The position numbers and the translations under genes were made by a program. The notes below the pieces were generated by a model. That model was given only the letters and a program-made list of their open reading frames with translations, searched no databases and was not told the DNA's origin. A DNA stretch of 64,000 nt from DAHUXD01 sp963736455 (GTDB lineage: Bacteria > Acidobacteriota > Thermoanaerobaculia > UBA5066 > Gp7-AA6): positions 1 to 64,000 of the forward strand of contig CAVTON010000001.1 in assembly GCA_963736455.1 (NCBI GenBank), written 5' to 3'. Shown one piece after another: positions 63,901 to 64,000 of this stretch (positions are counted from its first letter, which is position 1; each line of letters starts with the position of its first letter).

Positions 63901-64000
63901 TCACTTGCGGGAAACGCCCGCGCCCGAAAAAGGCCGGATGTGCTGGTTCTGTGCTGGTTCTCCGGGCTTCTCGCGGCGATAGCGCTGCGTCTGCTCGAGC
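63901..64000 (-). CDS. Partial reading frame at window edge, possible integrase C-terminus
   Basis: On the minus strand a frame is open from the window end to a TGA at 63901-63903. Its 33 visible residues (LEQTQRYRREKPGEPAQNQH and IRPFSGAGVSRK) have the basic, polar look of tyrosine-recombinase C-termini and the frame ends 11 bases from the 3' end of tRNA-Pro, a common integration site. There is too little sequence to be sure; it could be a chance frame. Confidence 0.3.
   Translation of the reverse strand, partial: LEQTQRYRREKPGEPAQNQHIRPFSGAGVSRK

Overview
The window is one continuous, very GC-rich bacterial chromosome segment of about 64 kb with almost no spacer DNA. The gene families suggest an Acidobacteriota-like organism, possibly near Thermoanaerobaculia: VWFA-related proteins, CRTAC1-type FG-GAP proteins next to TPR proteins, adjacent tal/pgi, zinc-type S14, S4 and L36, and a PilT-like ATPase. 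That assignment is an inference from gene content; no 16S rRNA is present.

Region 1 (235-19908) is the translation super-operon: the str part (rpsG-fusA-tuf), then the S10, spc and alpha operons run together (rpsJ to rplO, secY, adk, map, infA, rpmJ, rpsM, rpsK, rpsD, rpoA, rplQ). Many junctions overlap by 1-4 bases (ATGA, GTGA, TTGA), so translational coupling is likely. It ends in a strong intrinsic terminator at 19932-19959. rpsL is not in the 234 bp before rpsG.

Region 2 (19969-29646) holds a VanZ-like membrane protein, a TPR protein plus a frameshifted CRTAC1/UnbV protein (minus strand), a PilT/PilU-like ATPase with a coiled-coil tail, a tRNA nucleotidyltransferase, gatC-gatA and a cell-wall amidase.

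Region 3 (29720-42511) is accessory and envelope-oriented: a TPR protein, a VWFA protein, a gluzincin-like metallopeptidase, a membrane TPR protein, a 69-bp tandem repeat array, a winged-helix/FHA protein, an M24 peptidase, a lipoprotein-like sulfatase-fold/TPR protein, and two tandem paralogous surface proteins with a Cys-containing SLH-like module and an S74 self-cleaving chaperone domain.

Region 4 (42758-55192) is carbon metabolism. A minus-strand operon (glycogen debranching enzyme, GT4, GH57, gpmI) faces a plus-strand pentose-phosphate operon (tkt-tal-pgi-zwf). Tal and Pgi, fused in many relatives, are here separated by a stop and a frame change exactly at the domain junction.

Region 5 (55257-64000) contains a subtilase-like secreted protein with three of the same SLH-like modules, a second EF-G-like GTPase, a 50-residue membrane protein, fdhD, a Ser/Thr kinase, tRNA-Pro(CGG) and, at the window edge, a reading frame that could be an integrase C-terminus. 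A recurrent signal is a TANNNT box 6-9 nt before start codons that lack a Shine-Dalgarno sequence, suggesting leaderless transcripts for pilT, the TPR gene, gatC, the M24 peptidase, the EF-G-like gene and fdhD.
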